Made by a program: the position numbers and the translations under genes | Source of the DNA: a virus | Length of the DNA stretch: 24,308 nucleotides | IMG/VR virus record: IMGVR_UViG_3300013126_000236 | Coordinates: 1-24,308 of that record | Reading direction: 5' to 3' (one strand) | Notes under the pieces: generated by a model | Told to the model about the DNA's origin: nothing | What the model saw: only the letters and a program-made list of their open reading frames with translations | Database searches by the model: none | Part shown: positions 23,198 to 24,308 of the stretch, piece by piece | Layout: each line of letters opens with the position of its first letter | Numbering within the stretch: position 1 is the first letter of the stretch

Positions 23198-23698
23198 ATG
23201 AACGGTCAAACAAAATTTGTATACGATAAATTATCGTCAAATAACATAAAAACAGTTTTAAATATAGGATTTAGAGACGACAGCAACAAAACTATAATGA
23301 ACCACTGTATTACCACAGGAAAGACTTGGACAGTGTTGGAAATATGGGAACAAAATTGTATTAATATGGCAGCTATAGGAATAGATGTTATTAATGCTGA
23401 TGTTAGACAAATTTCAAAAATACAAAAAACATATGATGCTATTATCTGGTTACACGGACCAGAACATATTTTATGGGAAGAATTTTTAGTTTGCCGAAAG
23501 GATATAGAACAAAAAGCAAATAAATTAGTTATATATCAAGCTCCTATAGGAGAGTATCCTCAAGAAGAATTATACGGTAATCCATACGAACAACATGTAG
23601 TTTCTTTAAATTCTAAAATGTTTAAAGATCTTGGTTATCAAACAATAGATCATATAGAAAACGGAGAAAGAACTTTTAGCGCTTTTATAGAAAAATGA
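23198..23698 (+). CDS. Putative SAM-dependent methyltransferase-like protein
   Basis: A 166-residue protein with a Rossmann-like outline: strand and glycine loop VLNIGFRDDSN (20-30), a second strand ending in an acidic residue VLEIW (46-50), INADVRQI (65-72), and YDAIIWLHGPEH (79-90) in the place of motif IV. The last 60 residues have alternating strands. The glycine loop is poorer than in classic class I enzymes, so cofactor binding is not certain. In glycan cassettes such genes usually cap or decorate sugars. It overlaps the next gene by four bases and has no clear ribosome site. Confidence 0.55.
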   Translation: MNGQTKFVYDKLSSNNIKTVLNIGFRDDSNKTIMNHCITTGKTWTVLEIWEQNCINMAAIGIDVINADVRQISKIQKTYDAIIWLHGPEHILWEEFLVCRKDIEQKANKLVIYQAPIGEYPQEELYGNPYEQHVVSLNSKMFKDLGYQTIDHIENGERTFSAFIEK

Positions 23699-24308
23699 AT
23701 GTTTTAATAATACAAGAAAACGGCAGGCATGATGCAAACAGACAATTTAGAGAATGTTTTTCTTTACAACGGGCTTTTAATTATCATGGACATAATGCAG
23801 ATGTTTGGGGATTAGGGCATAAAAATTACAGTGAAAATATAGATTTTAATTCGTATGATCTTATATTTAATTTAGAAAATTATGGAGATAATTGGCTTCC
23901 TGATTTGAAGCAAATAACAAAACCAACAAAAGTGTTATGGAGTATTGATGCGCACTGTCGAGGAGTTCAACCATACGAACAAATTTTTAAAACTGGCAAA
24001 TACATTTATCTTCTACATTCTACCAAAGATTTTGTAAAAGAACCTTACCATAAATGGTTTCCTAATGCATACGATGATGAACTGATAAAACCATTAGAAA
24101 TACAAAAAACTATTCGTTTTGGTTTTTGTGGTAACTATGCTAATAGAAAAGAAATACTAGAATGGTTACAGCAAAATTATAGTTTACATTTAGATATTTT
24201 TGTTATAGGACAACAGATGGTTCAAGCTATTAATTCCTATAAATGTCATTTTAATTTAAATATAGCAAATGATATTAATTATCGTTCTTTTGAAACTATA
24301 GGTTGTGG
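23695..24308 (+). CDS. Glycosyltransferase, CgeB/GT4-like, cut by the window end
   Basis: Open from the ATG at 23695 (overlapping the previous stop in ATGA) to the end of the window, with 204 whole codons and no stop. N-terminal MNVLIIQENGRHDANRQF and LQRAFNYHGHNADVWGLG resemble the first Rossmann domain of GT-B enzymes. Further on, IRFGFCGNYANRKEILEWL begins the second domain, and the visible end YKCHFNLNIANDINYRSFET is the typical donor-binding motif of CgeB/YkvP-like glycosyltransferases, where the last Glu contacts the nucleotide sugar. The C terminus lies outside the window. Confidence 0.75.
   Translation, partial: MNVLIIQENGRHDANRQFRECFSLQRAFNYHGHNADVWGLGHKNYSENIDFNSYDLIFNLENYGDNWLPDLKQITKPTKVLWSIDAHCRGVQPYEQIFKTGKYIYLLHSTKDFVKEPYHKWFPNAYDDELIKPLEIQKTIRFGFCGNYANRKEILEWLQQNYSLHLDIFVIGQQMVQAINSYKCHFNLNIANDINYRSFETIGC

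Noticed and set aside
19066-24308. DNA base glucosylation as the established role of the sugar cassette
   Set aside because: No dCMP hydroxymethylase or T4 alpha/beta-glucosyltransferase resemblance is visible here; too little evidence to make it the main call.
1-24308. CRISPR arrays, tRNA genes, insertion sequences, homing endonucleases
   Set aside because: No regularly spaced repeats, cloverleaf-like intergenic segments, terminal inverted repeats with transposase, or GIY-YIG/HNH motifs were seen. No gap between genes exceeds about 75 bases.

Overview
This window is a piece of a T4-like myovirus genome (Caudoviricetes, contractile tail). Every gene lies on the + strand, genes abut or overlap, and about twenty products match T4 core proteins in sequence and, mostly, in length. 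The block order (sheath, tube, portal, prohead core, protease, scaffold, major capsid, then uvsY, uvsW, late sigma, 47, 46, RNase H, 45, 44, 62, regA) resembles the compact arrangement of marine T4-like phages rather than T4 itself, where these modules are far apart. No photosynthesis gene, tRNA or other host marker is visible, so the host cannot be named. The sequence is AT-rich, with the major capsid gene clearly richer in G and C at third codon positions.

Layout. (1) 1-7920, tail and head morphogenesis: sheath gp18 (short form), tube gp19, portal gp20, two small prohead-core-like proteins (one with a gp67-like acidic tail), protease gp21, an unassigned Gly/Pro-rich protein with a good gp21 cleavage site, scaffold gp22, major capsid gp23, then a strong hairpin terminator. 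T4-type late promoter boxes (TATAAATA or CATAAATA) stand before gp18, gp22 and gp23. (2) 7930-19063, a tail-tube-like protein, then recombination, replication and regulation: UvsY, UvsW, an Sm-like protein, late sigma gp55, the gp47/gp46 recombination nuclease, three unassigned small or medium genes, RNase H, sliding clamp gp45, clamp loader gp44/gp62, and translational repressor RegA. (3) 19066-end, an accessory run of eight translationally coupled genes. Seven look like glycosyltransferases of several families and one like a methyltransferase. It sits directly after regA, where T4 has DNA polymerase gene 43.

How it works together. Gp21 matures the prohead built from gp20, gp22, gp23 and the core proteins; gp18 and gp19 build the tail. 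Gp47/46, UvsY and UvsW drive recombination-dependent replication. Gp44/62 loads gp45, which in T4 also activates late transcription through gp55 at TATAAATA promoters. The sugar cassette most likely decorates a virion or cell-surface glycan, but its target cannot be read from the sequence.

The most interesting points are the glycosyltransferase cassette with two paralogous genes flanking a GT10-like gene, two genes (uvsY and RNase H) whose promoter boxes sit so close to the ATG that leaderless mRNAs are predicted, a candidate new processed capsid protein at 4846-5388, and a gp55 with a basic tail in place of the T4 clamp-binding tail.
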